The translations under genes and the position numbers were made by a program. Positions 1 through 8,643 of a stretch of 64,000 nucleotides of DNA are shown piece by piece; positions within the stretch are counted from its first letter, which is position 1; each line of letters opens with the position of its first letter. The DNA lies in NCBI RefSeq assembly GCF_001028665.1, contig NZ_CP011505.1, forward strand, positions 124,001-188,000. The letters run 5' to 3'. The notes under the pieces were generated by a model. That model was not told the DNA's origin, did not search any database, and worked only from the letters and a program-made list of their open reading frames with translations. Source of the stretch: Burkholderia pyrrocinia. Its GTDB lineage: Bacteria; Pseudomonadota; Gammaproteobacteria; Burkholderiales; Burkholderiaceae.

Positions 1-345
1 AATGACGGCGTGGTGATCCAGCGTGAAAGTTGGTGACGATAGCGCCCGCCTGACACGCGGGAGCGCGGCCGTTGTCCGGTAAGCCGCGCAGACGTTGATT
101 GGATAGCCGAAGGGCATCTTTTTTCTTGGCATTTCGACTTCAAAGGATCAAGACCTCATCAGACGAGCACGTTTGTCTTGCCCGCTGAGTTCGGCATGTC
201 AGGAATGCCGTCAGCACCTCCAAAACGATACTGAGAGACGACGGTCCGCAACGCGCTACGGGGCAAAGCGGTCGTCGACGACGAAAGCTCGGACATTCGC
301 CGCGCCACCGGTGCGTGATTGCCCGATTTCACACGAGGGAAATGT
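1..345. other. Left-edge non-coding stretch
   Basis: The first 36 bases read as eleven open codons followed by TGA. They could be the last codons of an upstream gene on the + strand, but are too short to identify. A hairpin follows at 42-66. From 70 to 335 I see no convincing gene in any frame. The stretch must carry the promoter of the operon that starts at 346, but no sigma-70 pair is clear enough to call. Confidence 0.35.
42..66 (+). terminator. Hairpin after possible upstream gene end
   Basis: GCGCCCGC at 42-49 pairs with GCGG-GA-GCGC at 57-66, with a two-base bulge and a seven-base loop. It lies six bases after a TGA (34-36). No T-run follows, so it is at best a weak intrinsic terminator. 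Confidence 0.25.
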
Positions 346-1416
346 ATGAATCTTTCCGAAGGCATCGATCCATCCGGCCTGCGGCCGGTTTCGAAGTCGC
401 TTGCGATCTATGAATTGCGCGACGACGAGGTGGCCCGACTTGCCGACATTGCGCAGGAGTTGATCGCTCAATACGACAGTGTCGAGAGTGTCGCGTTCGC
501 AAACGATTGCATGCTGGCCGCGCAGGAATTGCCGCGCTCGCTGCGTTCGCTGGCGCACCGCTATCGACAACTGGAACTGCCGTGCAGTGTGCTTCTGTTG
601 CGCGGAATGCCGGTGGACGACACCCGCATCGGCCCGTCGCCGTCGCACTGGGACGCGCCATGGCGCAACCCGCGATCGCTGAATGAAGAAGTCATGCAAT
701 GCCTGATGACGTCGCTGCTGGGTGACATGTTCGGTTGGCGCACGCAGGAAAACGGTCGCTTCCTGCGTCACATCGTGCCGATCAGGAATGACCATGCCGA
801 GCAACTCGGCGGCGGCAGCAGTGTGACGCTCGTGTGGCACAACGAGGAGGCGTTTCACGAGCATCGAGCCGACTTCCTTTCGATTCTTTGCTACCGCAAC
901 GACGAGCGGGCAGAAACGATTTTCTGCGGGATCGAGGAAATCGAGATTCCAGACGACATGTGGCGGGTATTGAGCGCCCAACGCTTCATGATTCTTCCGG
1001 ACAAGTCGCACCTGCCCGAGCAGAACGTCAGCGAACACTGGCGACTTGACGATCATGTATTCGAGCACATCCGCCGCATGCACGAGAGCCCGGAGCCGGT
1101 ATCGGCCCTGTCCGGGCTGCGCGCGAAGCCGTGGTTGCGGGTGGACGAGGCATTCATGGCAGCGCTGCCTGGCGACGAGGAGGCGCAGCGTGCGTTGCGC
1201 TGGCTGATCGACGCCTGCTATACGCATCGCACGAGCGTTGTGATGCACCCAGGCGACATGGTCTGGGTGGATAACAAGCGCGCCGTCCATGGACGCACCA
1301 TCTACAACCCCAACTATGGACCGCGCCAGCGCTGGTTGCGGCGTGTCAATGTCCACGTCAACCTGCGCGAGACGTTGCCGTTCCGGCAGGCCCCTTCGAT
1401 GCGCGAAATCCTGTGA
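346..1416 (+). CDS. VioC/AsnO-like Fe(II)/2-oxoglutarate oxygenase
   Basis: This protein of about 356 residues is of the TauD/clavaminate-synthase type. The metal facial triad is visible as HNE (His165, Glu167) in WHNEEAF and a distal His near residue 315 in VHGRTIYNP, followed by an Arg-rich strand (RQRWLRRVNVHVN) that normally holds 2-oxoglutarate. The HxE rather than HxD triad and the overall pattern resemble the VioC/OrfP/AsnO group, which hydroxylates free amino acids such as Arg or Asn. ATG 346 is preferred over the TTG at 319 because GAGGG sits just upstream. It is the first gene of a five-gene operon with SbnB-, decarboxylase- and SbnA-like enzymes and a MATE exporter, so a free or modified amino acid is the likely substrate. 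The exact substrate and position of oxidation cannot be read from the sequence. Confidence 0.8.
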   Translation: MNLSEGIDPSGLRPVSKSLAIYELRDDEVARLADIAQELIAQYDSVESVAFANDCMLAAQELPRSLRSLAHRYRQLELPCSVLLLRGMPVDDTRIGPSPSHWDAPWRNPRSLNEEVMQCLMTSLLGDMFGWRTQENGRFLRHIVPIRNDHAEQLGGGSSVTLVWHNEEAFHEHRADFLSILCYRNDERAETIFCGIEEIEIPDDMWRVLSAQRFMILPDKSHLPEQNVSEHWRLDDHVFEHIRRMHESPEPVSALSGLRAKPWLRVDEAFMAALPGDEEAQRALRWLIDACYTHRTSVVMHPGDMVWVDNKRAVHGRTIYNPNYGPRQRWLRRVNVHVNLRETLPFRQAPSMREIL

Positions 1417-1423
1417 GACACGA

Positions 1424-2470
1424 ATGAATACGATGACACTAGAGATGCCCGGTGCGACCCAACCCGACGCGGACGTACGACCGCGGCTTGCGACGCAGCC
1501 GTCGAGGCTGCTGGTGCTTGGCAAGCACACGATCGACGAACTCGACTACGACCCATCGATGGTGCTCGAGGCGGTCGAGGGTGCATACCTTGGCCTTGCT
1601 TCCGGCGAATCGGAGAATCCGCGCAAGCTGATGAGCCAGCCGGCCGACAAGCATTCGGTTGCGTATTCGATGCTGGGCCGGGACGGTGGGCGTAAAACCG
1701 TCGGGTTCAAGACGTCGTATAAATACGATCCCGAGCACAACCGCGAACTACAGAAGTACTACACGACATTGCTGCTGTTCGACGATGAAACCGGCATGCC
1801 CGTTGCACTGATGGACGGCAGCCTGGTCGGGTCGCTGCGTACGCCGGCCGTGTCGGCCCTGATCGCGCGTGTAGCCGCGCCGCATGCCAGAACGGCACTT
1901 GTCGTCGGCACCGGAACGCAGGGGCGCATGGCGGCGCCGTTCCTGCTGACCGCCCTGCCGGACATCGAGCGGGTGATCGTACATGGCCACTATGAATCGG
2001 GAATCGATGCCGTGCGCAGCACGCTGAAGCGCTTTCACCCCGACCGTGACATCGAGGTGTCGACGGATCTCGCCGCGTCGGCGCGGGAGGCGGACATCGT
2101 GCTGGGTGTGGCCGGCGCCGGCGTACCGGAGACGGTGCGTCACGCGGCGCTGAAGCCGGGCGCTCTTGCACTGCTGGTCGGATACGGGATTCACGCCGAC
2201 GCGCTGTATCGTGCCGACTACCGGATCGCGACGAGCGAGGCACAGATGTTGGTGACCGGCGTCGATCTCGTTGACGAAACCGGCAAACTTCCTGCTGTCG
2301 ATGCGGAGCTGCCGGACATACTGCTCGGTCGCAAGCCGGCACGGCGCAATGATGGCGACATCGTCTACGCGTTCAACAGCGGAATGATCGTCACCGACAT
2401 TGCGCTCGGGCGCGTGTTGGCCGACGCGGCTCGGGTGAAAGGGCTCGGCGAGGAAGTCGAACTATGGTGA
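1424..2470 (+). CDS. SbnB-like ornithine cyclodeaminase-family dehydrogenase
   Basis: This 348-residue protein belongs to the ornithine cyclodeaminase/mu-crystallin family. It has a central Rossmann loop, VVGTGTQGR, and the family signature around MDGSLVGSLRTPAVSAL. In staphyloferrin B synthesis SbnB oxidises the adduct made by SbnA to release L-2,3-diaminopropionate and 2-oxoglutarate. Finding an SbnA-like gene two genes downstream supports the same pairing here. The ATG at 1424 lies eight bases after the oxygenase stop codon. The 3' end overlaps the decarboxylase start by seven bases, so translation is probably coupled. Other family members are ketimine reductases or true cyclodeaminases, so the diaminopropionate role is inferred from context. 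Confidence 0.8.
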   Translation: MNTMTLEMPGATQPDADVRPRLATQPSRLLVLGKHTIDELDYDPSMVLEAVEGAYLGLASGESENPRKLMSQPADKHSVAYSMLGRDGGRKTVGFKTSYKYDPEHNRELQKYYTTLLLFDDETGMPVALMDGSLVGSLRTPAVSALIARVAAPHARTALVVGTGTQGRMAAPFLLTALPDIERVIVHGHYESGIDAVRSTLKRFHPDRDIEVSTDLAASAREADIVLGVAGAGVPETVRHAALKPGALALLVGYGIHADALYRADYRIATSEAQMLVTGVDLVDETGKLPAVDAELPDILLGRKPARRNDGDIVYAFNSGMIVTDIALGRVLADAARVKGLGEEVELW

Positions 2471-3846
2471 GCGACATCCCCCGACTGCCCGCGTTGTGGG
2501 ACCCGGCATTGCGCGATTTCGTGGACGGACATCACGCCATGATCCGCGATCTTGCGGACGGCTTCGACGCGCCGGTCCATTTCCTGTTTCCAGAGCGATT
2601 CGCCCGCAATGTCGCGGCGTTCCAGCGCGTGCTCGACGCATATCGGGTTCCGGGGCGCGTGTACTACGCGAAGAAGGCGAACAAGGCGCGCTGCTTCGCG
2701 CATAGTGCGGCAGAAGCAGGGATCGGCGTCGACGTCGCGAGTGCGGGCGAGTTCGCCGACGCGCTGGCCGCAGGGGTGTGCGGAGCCGACATCGGCGTAT
2801 CCGGTCCCGCAAAGGCGAGTGCGCTGCTACGGCTCGCCGTCCTGCACGATGCGTTGATTGCCGTCGACAGTATCGACGAACTCGATCGTCTGGCCGCGAT
2901 TGCGCAGCAATCGAATCGCGTCGCACGTGTTCTGCTGCGCATGGCGCCAGGTGTGCAAAACGGGAGTCGATTCGGTTTGAGCGCCGAGGCGCTCCGCCTG
3001 GCGCTGTCGGCGTGTGCCGCGATACGGTCGTCGGTCGCCCTTGAAGGGTTCTCGTTCCATCTGTCCGGTTACAGTGCAACGGCCCGCTGCAATCAGGCGG
3101 GGATCGCGCTGCGCGCGTGCATCGACGCTCGAGCGCTCGGTCTTGCGCCGCACACGATCAACATCGGCGGTGGCTTTGCGATGTCGTACGTGAGCGAAGG
3201 CGACTGGCTCGCATTCCAGGGCGCACACCGCGCCGGCGATTACCATGCAAACAAGGTATTCGACGGCTTCTATCCGTATTACTCGGCGTGCGGCGGTGCG
3301 CAGATGCTCGATGCAATCCTGGCCGGCATCCCTGATGCAGAATCGACGTCGCTCGCCGAACTGGTACGTGAGCATGGCCTGCAGGTCATGCTGGAACCGG
3401 GGCGCGCGCTGCTGGATCAGGCGGGATTCACGGTTTTCGCCGTGCAAGGCGTGAAGGATTGCGGCGACTATGGCATAGCGACCGTCAACGGCACGAGCTT
3501 CAGTGTGTCCGAGCAATGGTTCGCCAGCGAATTCCTGCCCGATCCGGAGCTGCTGATGTCCGTGCGCGAACCGTCGCGATCTCTGCGTGCGGCCGGCCCT
3601 TATCGCGCGTGTGTCGGCGGCGCGAGCTGCCTCGATTCCGACATGCTGACCTGGCGCAAGATCGCGTTCGAGCAACGCCCCGAACCTGGCGATCTCCTGA
3701 TCTACCCAAACACGGCCGGCTATCAGATGGATTCCAACGAGTCTCCATTTCACGAATTGCCGCTCCCGCCAAAGCTTGTCTTGACGCTCGACGGTGCGCG
3801 GCCGCGTTGGCGCGTCGATCGCCATTCCCAGATCTCCGGAGCCTGA
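2464..3846 (+). CDS. PLP-dependent decarboxylase, fold type III (SbnH/ODC/DAPDC-like)
   Basis: This 460-residue protein carries the ornithine/diaminopimelate decarboxylase landmarks in order: the PLP-lysine region YYAKKANK, a phosphate/ring-stacking HLSGY segment, the glycine loop NIGGGF, an EPGR segment, and CLDSDML, which corresponds to the catalytic CxSxD motif of the partner subunit. Relatives include SbnH, which decarboxylates a citryl-diaminopropionate intermediate, and L-ornithine or carboxynorspermidine decarboxylases. The ATG overlaps the SbnB-like stop, and the next gene starts two bases after this stop. In this operon it may decarboxylate a diamino acid or a conjugate of one. No citrate-condensing NIS synthetase is present, so a full staphyloferrin B-like route is not supported. 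Confidence 0.85.
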   Translation: MVSDIPRLPALWDPALRDFVDGHHAMIRDLADGFDAPVHFLFPERFARNVAAFQRVLDAYRVPGRVYYAKKANKARCFAHSAAEAGIGVDVASAGEFADALAAGVCGADIGVSGPAKASALLRLAVLHDALIAVDSIDELDRLAAIAQQSNRVARVLLRMAPGVQNGSRFGLSAEALRLALSACAAIRSSVALEGFSFHLSGYSATARCNQAGIALRACIDARALGLAPHTINIGGGFAMSYVSEGDWLAFQGAHRAGDYHANKVFDGFYPYYSACGGAQMLDAILAGIPDAESTSLAELVREHGLQVMLEPGRALLDQAGFTVFAVQGVKDCGDYGIATVNGTSFSVSEQWFASEFLPDPELLMSVREPSRSLRAAGPYRACVGGASCLDSDMLTWRKIAFEQRPEPGDLLIYPNTAGYQMDSNESPFHELPLPPKLVLTLDGARPRWRVDRHSQISGA

Positions 3847-3848
3847 CA

Positions 3849-4886
3849 ATGAATGTACGTTTTCTCGGTGAACAAGCCACGATTACCCTGCCCGCGATCG
3901 TGTCGAAAGTATCGGATCTTATCGGCCGCACGCCGCTGTTCGAATTGATTCGCGGCGCCAACGGAGCGCGCATCCTGCTCAAGCTGGAATCGACGAATCC
4001 GACCGGCAGCGCAAAGATTCGGATGGCAAGGCAGATGCTTGACGAAGCGGAGCAGGACGGAAGCCTGCGGCCGGCCGGACGCGTGATCGAATCGACCTCC
4101 GGCAACACGGGTATGGGCCTGGCGCTATTGTCGGCTGAGCGCGGTTACCGATTTACCGCAGTCGTGGACTGCCACGCGTCGAAAGACAAGCTGCGCGCGA
4201 TGCAGGCGTTCGGCGCGGAACTCGTCTACGTGAGCGAGGGTGAAGCACTCGCGACGGTGGACCGGGAGGCGCTTGCGGAGCGAATGGCCGCCGACGACCC
4301 GGACAGCATCTGGACCGAGCAGCATAACAATCCGGCGAATGGCAACGGCTATCGCGAGCTGGCACACGAGTTGCGCGAAATTCTCGGAGACCGAATCGAC
4401 TTCCTGGTCGGTTCGGTCGGCACGGGCGGCTCGCTTTTCGGCACTGCGCGCGAACTGCTCGCGACGGGCTCCGCGCCACGTGTCGTCGGTGTCGAACCGG
4501 TCGGCTCGATCGCATTCGGCGGCGAAGGCGGATCCTATTATCAGTCCGGCACCGGGACACCGCCTGGCGCCGAGATTGGTGCATTGGTCGACTACGCGCT
4601 GCTCGACGAAGGGGTCAAGGTGACGGACGCGGCCGCATTCAATACCGCCCGCTACATCGCACGCAAGAAATCGCTGCTCGTCGGCGGCTCGGCAGGCGGC
4701 GTTATCTGGCATGCACTGAAGATGCTCGATTCGTTGCCGGCCGATTCGACGCTTGTCGTCCTGGTATGCGACGGCGGCGAGAAGTATCTCGACACGGTGT
4801 TCAACGACGAGTGGATGCGCGAGCGAAATCTGCTCGACGAGTCCGTCGCCCGCGAACTCGAACCTATCTTCTCCCGCGCCGTATGA
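3849..4886 (+). CDS. SbnA-like PLP synthase (cysteine synthase family), copy 1
   Basis: This 345-residue fold-II PLP enzyme has the lysine segment NPTGSAKIRMA, the substrate loop ESTSGNTGMG, the GSVGTGGSLFG phosphate loop and a C-terminal GGSAGGVIW serine loop. SbnA joins O-phosphoserine with glutamate on the way to 2,3-diaminopropionate, whereas CysK makes cysteine. The nearby SbnB-like gene favours the SbnA role. SAKIR replaces the common SVKDR around the PLP lysine, unlike the second copy in this window (23137-24162). The chosen ATG at 3849 follows the decarboxylase stop. A longer upstream reading frame is only antisense-like overlap with that gene. The stop codon overlaps the MATE start (ATGA). 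Confidence 0.8.
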   Translation: MNVRFLGEQATITLPAIVSKVSDLIGRTPLFELIRGANGARILLKLESTNPTGSAKIRMARQMLDEAEQDGSLRPAGRVIESTSGNTGMGLALLSAERGYRFTAVVDCHASKDKLRAMQAFGAELVYVSEGEALATVDREALAERMAADDPDSIWTEQHNNPANGNGYRELAHELREILGDRIDFLVGSVGTGGSLFGTARELLATGSAPRVVGVEPVGSIAFGGEGGSYYQSGTGTPPGAEIGALVDYALLDEGVKVTDAAAFNTARYIARKKSLLVGGSAGGVIWHALKMLDSLPADSTLVVLVCDGGEKYLDTVFNDEWMRERNLLDESVARELEPIFSRAV

Positions 4887-6268
4887 AACTTCATCGACAA
4901 GTCTGGCTCGATGTCAGGAAAATCGGCTTGCTCGCTGCTCCTCTTGTTCTCACGCAGCTCGCCCAGGTGGCGCTGACGACGACCGACATTGTAATGATGG
5001 GCATGCTTGGGCCTCGCGAGATTGCCGCCGGTGGTCTCGCACTGACGATCTTCAATCAGTTTCGGACGATGGGGACCGGGCTCGTGACGGGGACCGGCAA
5101 CCTGGTCGCGTTCGCCAACGGCCAGCAAGCTCACGCGGAAATCCTGCGGCTGGGGCGCGCCGGTTTTGCGCTGGCGACGCTTGCGGCACTGGTGTTTTCG
5201 CTACTGATGCTGTGTATCGAAATGCCGCTCGTCTGGCTCGGACAAGATCCTGATGTTGCAAGGCAAGCTTCGTTCTATCTTGCGGCAGCCGCACCCGGTA
5301 TATTGCCGTGCCTGTGGTTCCAGGCGCTTCGGCAATATACCGTCGGCTTGCGCAAGCCAGGGCCGCTACTGGTGATCACGATCGTTTCGATCGTTGTCAA
5401 CGCAGCGCTCGACTACGCATTGATGTTCGGCCGGTTCGGATTCCCCAAGCTCGGTTTGATTGGCATTGCCTGCGCAACCAGCAGCGTGTACCTGCTCTCT
5501 TTCATTGCGTTTCTCACGATCGCAAAGCGCCGGCCGGAACTGGCCGAGAACCTGTCGCTTGCTGTCTGGCGCACGGACGCCGAAGCATTGGCGCGAACGT
5601 GGCGAATGGGGCTGCCGATCGCGGCCACGTATGGGTCGGAAGCGGCGTTCTTCACTGTCCTGACGCTCGTGATCGGAACGCTCGGTACCGATGCGCTCGC
5701 CGCCCAGACGATCGTCAATCAGGTGATTTACATCGTATTCATGATTTCGGTCGGGTTGTCTCATGCATCATCGATCAGCATCAGCCACGCGTGCGCGCAG
5801 CACGACTATCGCGGCGCCCGGCGGCTCGGTTATACCGGACTCGGGCTTGGCGTCGGGGCCATGCTGATCGTTGCGCTGCCGTATCTCGTCACACCGACCC
5901 GCGTGCTTGCGCCATTCCTCGACAACAGCGTTGCCGCGAGTGCGGAAGTCCTGCGGCTCGCGGGAGGACTGCTGACGATCGCGGCGCTGCTGCAGATCTT
6001 CGATTGCAGCCAGAACATCGGTGTCGGCATTTTGCGGGGCCTCGGCGACGTGACAAGCTCGTTCCGTATCTCGATCGTCGGGTACTGGATGATCGGTCTG
6101 CCTGTCGCATGGGCGGCCGGTGTGCTGCTGGGGTATGGCATCTACGGAATCTGGAGCGGACTCGCGATCGGGCTTGCCGCCACGGCGTCGATGCTGCTTC
6201 ACAAGTTCGAGGGCCGCCTTCGAGTGCTGACGAAACATGCACGCACGGAGCATTCGCGAACAAGCTGA
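4883..6268 (+). CDS. MATE-family efflux transporter
   Basis: This protein of about 461 residues has some twelve hydrophobic segments and the MATE pattern. The first helix contains PLVLTQLAQVALTTTDIVMMG, matched by a repeat-like second half beginning GLPIAATYGSEAAFF. MATE proteins are proton- or sodium-coupled drug/metabolite exporters of the inner membrane. The start codon overlaps the preceding stop (ATGA), making it the last gene of the operon. It is therefore a reasonable exporter or self-protection function for the product of these genes or of the wider cluster. A DinF-type or NorM-type role cannot be separated from the sequence alone. Confidence 0.88.
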   Translation: MKLHRQVWLDVRKIGLLAAPLVLTQLAQVALTTTDIVMMGMLGPREIAAGGLALTIFNQFRTMGTGLVTGTGNLVAFANGQQAHAEILRLGRAGFALATLAALVFSLLMLCIEMPLVWLGQDPDVARQASFYLAAAAPGILPCLWFQALRQYTVGLRKPGPLLVITIVSIVVNAALDYALMFGRFGFPKLGLIGIACATSSVYLLSFIAFLTIAKRRPELAENLSLAVWRTDAEALARTWRMGLPIAATYGSEAAFFTVLTLVIGTLGTDALAAQTIVNQVIYIVFMISVGLSHASSISISHACAQHDYRGARRLGYTGLGLGVGAMLIVALPYLVTPTRVLAPFLDNSVAASAEVLRLAGGLLTIAALLQIFDCSQNIGVGILRGLGDVTSSFRISIVGYWMIGLPVAWAAGVLLGYGIYGIWSGLAIGLAATASMLLHKFEGRLRVLTKHARTEHSRTS

Positions 6269-6544
6269 ATGGTCCCGATGTGCAAGCAGGTGACGGGTCG
6301 ATACGCGAATGCTCGTAGTACCGCGCAGTATCGAACGCATCGATTGCCGGACCGTGCCGAACGTGCCCAAGCGTCGGTGCCCGGCGGCGATGGTCCAACA
6401 CCATCGACCGCCGACCGCAGGGCGTTTGTCGCTGCTGCGAGTGCCGTGCCTGCTGCCCGGCTACGTACCGGTATGCGTCGCGAGACGACCTCCGGGCTTC
6501 CAGATGGATGGCGTGCGGGTCGTTGAGCGCGTGATGGCCCGCAT

Positions 6545-6580
6545 GCCCTGTCCACCAAAGACGACAAGGCAGCTTTTTTT
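6545..6580 (+). terminator. Intrinsic terminator downstream of the MATE operon
   Basis: GCCCTGTC (6545-6552) pairs with GACAAGGC (6563-6570) across a ten-base loop with one mismatch. It is followed by AGC and seven T residues (6574-6580). It points rightwards and lies 276 bases after the MATE stop, so either the operon has a long 3' UTR or a short unrecognised transcript ends here. Confidence 0.6.
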
Positions 6581-6711
6581 GCAACCGCTACCGGTGTGCA
6601 GCAAAGACGTCGTCATGCTCTCGGTGGCGTAGCCACTGACGAGATTCGCTAGTCATTACAGTGACGGCCAGCAGTCGCTCGAATGGATTTCCGATTAAAT
6701 ACGTCGATTGC

Positions 6712-6727
6712 CTGTCAGTTTTGACAG
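6712..6727. promoter_or_regulatory. lux-box-like dyad CTGTCA-N4-TGACAG
   Basis: This is a perfect six-base inverted repeat with a four-base spacer, which fits the CTG-N10-CAG core of LuxR/LasR-type binding sites. It is about 800 bases upstream of the LuxR-type gene. A loose AT-rich -10-like segment lies about 30 bases to the right. The target transcript is unknown. Confidence 0.4.
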
Positions 6728-7243
6728 TCTGCCGGGATATACAAGAACAAGAAAATATGGCTGTATCAAAACGGTGGGATTCCTTTCGACATCGTTGTCC
6801 TCGCCTGACCGTCGCGATAATTGAATGTCACTGATTCTGATGGTGTGAATAATTGATAGCACTATGCGAATGAGTGAAATTGAAATTCTGACGAGTGGAA
6901 AGTTTTCCGAATTTGCCGGACTGCAAATTTGTCGAAATGGCGAACGCCATCAATTTTCTTGAAATTTCGTGCGACAGTATGGCGAATTGTTGATATGGCG
7001 TGCTTTGTTTTTGCGTAATGTGAAAGAAAGCTTCATTACATATTTTTTTGATGAGTAATGTTCCTGCCATCTGTACTCCGATATACTTGCGCAACGTCAA
7101 ATTTAGAGCGTGGAATCCAGGCGCGGAGGTTAATCGGAGGTGTGCCCCGGTGACCGCCGGTTCGGATGTTGGAACTGAATGAATAAAATATGACGTGGTG
7201 CAAGTGGGTGAAATCGATCTGTCATCGGCTCTGGTGAGCGGTG

Positions 7244-7260
7244 CTGTTAATAATTAACAG
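7244..7260. promoter_or_regulatory. Perfect 17-bp palindrome CTGTTAAT-A-ATTAACAG
   Basis: Two eight-base arms are perfectly complementary around a single central A. It lies about 260 bases upstream of the LuxR-type start codon in an AT-rich stretch with no terminator-like T-run. An operator for a dimeric regulator is the likeliest reading. Confidence 0.5.
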
Positions 7261-7521
7261 TTTAATATTGCAGATGTTAATGGTATGAAGGGGCGAGTGC
7301 TGGTCTGCATTCGCTGTCAAATTATTCATTCCAAGAACTTGTTTATGAATGGCGATCGATTTTACGATGCCATTGCTCGCTGTCGTGGTGATGGCGCGCC
7401 GAGTGAAAATTGTGGTTGATCAGTAGCCCGTTATGGTCTTGACACTTCAGGAAATCGGAAGTCGATTGCCAGGGCGTACCAATGCATACGAATCTTGTCT
7501 TTTCAATAAGGGCCCGGCAAA

Positions 7522-8301
7522 TTGGAGACCTTTTCTCGCATCATCGGCGAGATTCATCGCCCCAACGGCTTGACCGACGGGATGGATCAACTCGCGGAAA
7601 AAATTGGACGGGTGATCCCGTTCGACAAGTGTTTGATTTTGCATGTCGGAAGCGGCGATACAGCTTCTCATGGTCTGATCTATCGCTATGGTTTGGCGAA
7701 GGACGTCGCCGGAACCCGGCGAGGCTTGACTCTGTTTGGCGCCACGATTGACATCGACCAATATTTGAGTTGCTTCACGCTGTCCAACCGTCAGGACCAT
7801 ACATTTCATTGGCACGATCTCGATGCCGGATTGCCGCAGTGCGATGCGTTTGTCAATGACCTTGCGTTATATATGCGGGGAAAGGGCATTGTCGCCTGCA
7901 TCGGAGCGCCCCCGGGCGATTCGACGGCGACCCGGACCGTTCTGCAGCTGAAGTGTGAAGACGCGACATTGCACTCGGCGCTTCTTCTGACCTTCATTGC
8001 CATGCATTTACATACCGCGTTGATTCAAAAGATCACGGGACAGAACCATCGGGATGCGGAACTACGCGCGGTGGATCTCGACCGGAAACCCTGCGAGGAC
8101 TCGAAGGGAATTCAGTTTACGAGAAAGGAATCCGACGTAATCAAGTGGGTAGTCGAAGGCAAGACCGCCTGGGAAATTGGCCGGATACTTTCCATGTCGG
8201 AAAGGACGGTCAAGTTCCATCTGACCAACGTGTACGAAAAACTGCGTGTTTCGAACCGGGCACAAGCGGTGGCGAAAGTCAGCCGTCTGGGATTGATCTA
8301 G
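7522..8301 (+). CDS. LuxR-family transcriptional regulator (solo)
   Basis: This protein of about 259 residues has a C-terminal LuxR/GerE helix-turn-helix (residues about 195-259). It begins FTRKESDVIKWVVEGKT and includes the recognition segment ERTVKFHLTNVYEKL. The N-terminal 180 residues form a sensor-like domain; I cannot confirm the acyl-homoserine-lactone pocket residues, so a GAF-like or non-AHL sensor remains possible. The start is a TTG with AAGGG upstream; an in-frame stop lies at 7507. No luxI is present in the window, so it is an orphan. It is the natural candidate regulator for the lux box at 26527-26546 between the divergent biosynthetic operons. Confidence 0.8.
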   Translation: METFSRIIGEIHRPNGLTDGMDQLAEKIGRVIPFDKCLILHVGSGDTASHGLIYRYGLAKDVAGTRRGLTLFGATIDIDQYLSCFTLSNRQDHTFHWHDLDAGLPQCDAFVNDLALYMRGKGIVACIGAPPGDSTATRTVLQLKCEDATLHSALLLTFIAMHLHTALIQKITGQNHRDAELRAVDLDRKPCEDSKGIQFTRKESDVIKWVVEGKTAWEIGRILSMSERTVKFHLTNVYEKLRVSNRAQAVAKVSRLGLI

Positions 8302-8313
8302 AGGAGTTCAGGA

Positions 8314-8562
8314 ATGTCTTTCAAGGAAAAGGTCAAGGCGTTTGTTGCGCGTCACGGATTTACGTACAAAGCATACATTCTGTCGATTCTCTTTTTGCCG
8401 CCGGCGGCGGTTTACATCGCGTGGAAGCGTCCCGGCCTGCCGCCTGTCGGCCGCGTTTTGCTCTGCGTCACCGGCGTACTTGCGCCCCCATTGGTCGGCG
8501 TGGCCACAGCGTTGATCCTGAAAAGCGCGTTCGATCTGATCCGGACGGTCGTTTCCGTTTAG
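8314..8562 (+). CDS. Small two-helix membrane protein
   Basis: This 82-residue protein starts 12 bases after the LuxR-type stop, with GAGGAG and AGGA upstream of ATG 8314. It has a short charged N-terminus and two hydrophobic stretches (about residues 22-38 and 46-72). I do not recognise a family or function. Its spacing suggests co-transcription with the regulator, so it may be a membrane accessory or simply a conserved small inner-membrane protein. Confidence 0.6.
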   Translation: MSFKEKVKAFVARHGFTYKAYILSILFLPPAAVYIAWKRPGLPPVGRVLLCVTGVLAPPLVGVATALILKSAFDLIRTVVSV

Positions 8563-8643
8563 TTCGCCTGCTTGTGTCCGGATACGTTCCCCGTTTCCCG
8601 AGCTTTGTTTCAGCCCGCTTCACCATTCGCTCCATAGACTCCA

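Larger units (their letters stand above)
6269..7521. other. Long AT-richer intergenic region upstream of the LuxR gene
   Basis: About 1.25 kb holds no gene that I can support. The open frames across 6269-6630 and the 90-codon frame on the minus strand at 6828-7100 have no recognisable motif. From about 6640 to 7480 the base composition is clearly more AT-rich than the genes on either side. The stretch holds an intrinsic terminator (6545-6580) and two dyads (6712-6727, 7244-7260). Confidence 0.6.

Noticed and set aside
346..4886. A complete staphyloferrin B-like siderophore cluster
   Set aside because: SbnA-, SbnB- and SbnH-like genes are present, but no NIS synthetase (IucA/IucC family) and no citrate-synthase-like gene is encoded.
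6828..7100. A 90-codon minus-strand frame in the AT-rich region before the LuxR gene
   Set aside because: No ribosome site and no protein-like pattern. Kept as non-coding unless transcripts or conservation say otherwise.
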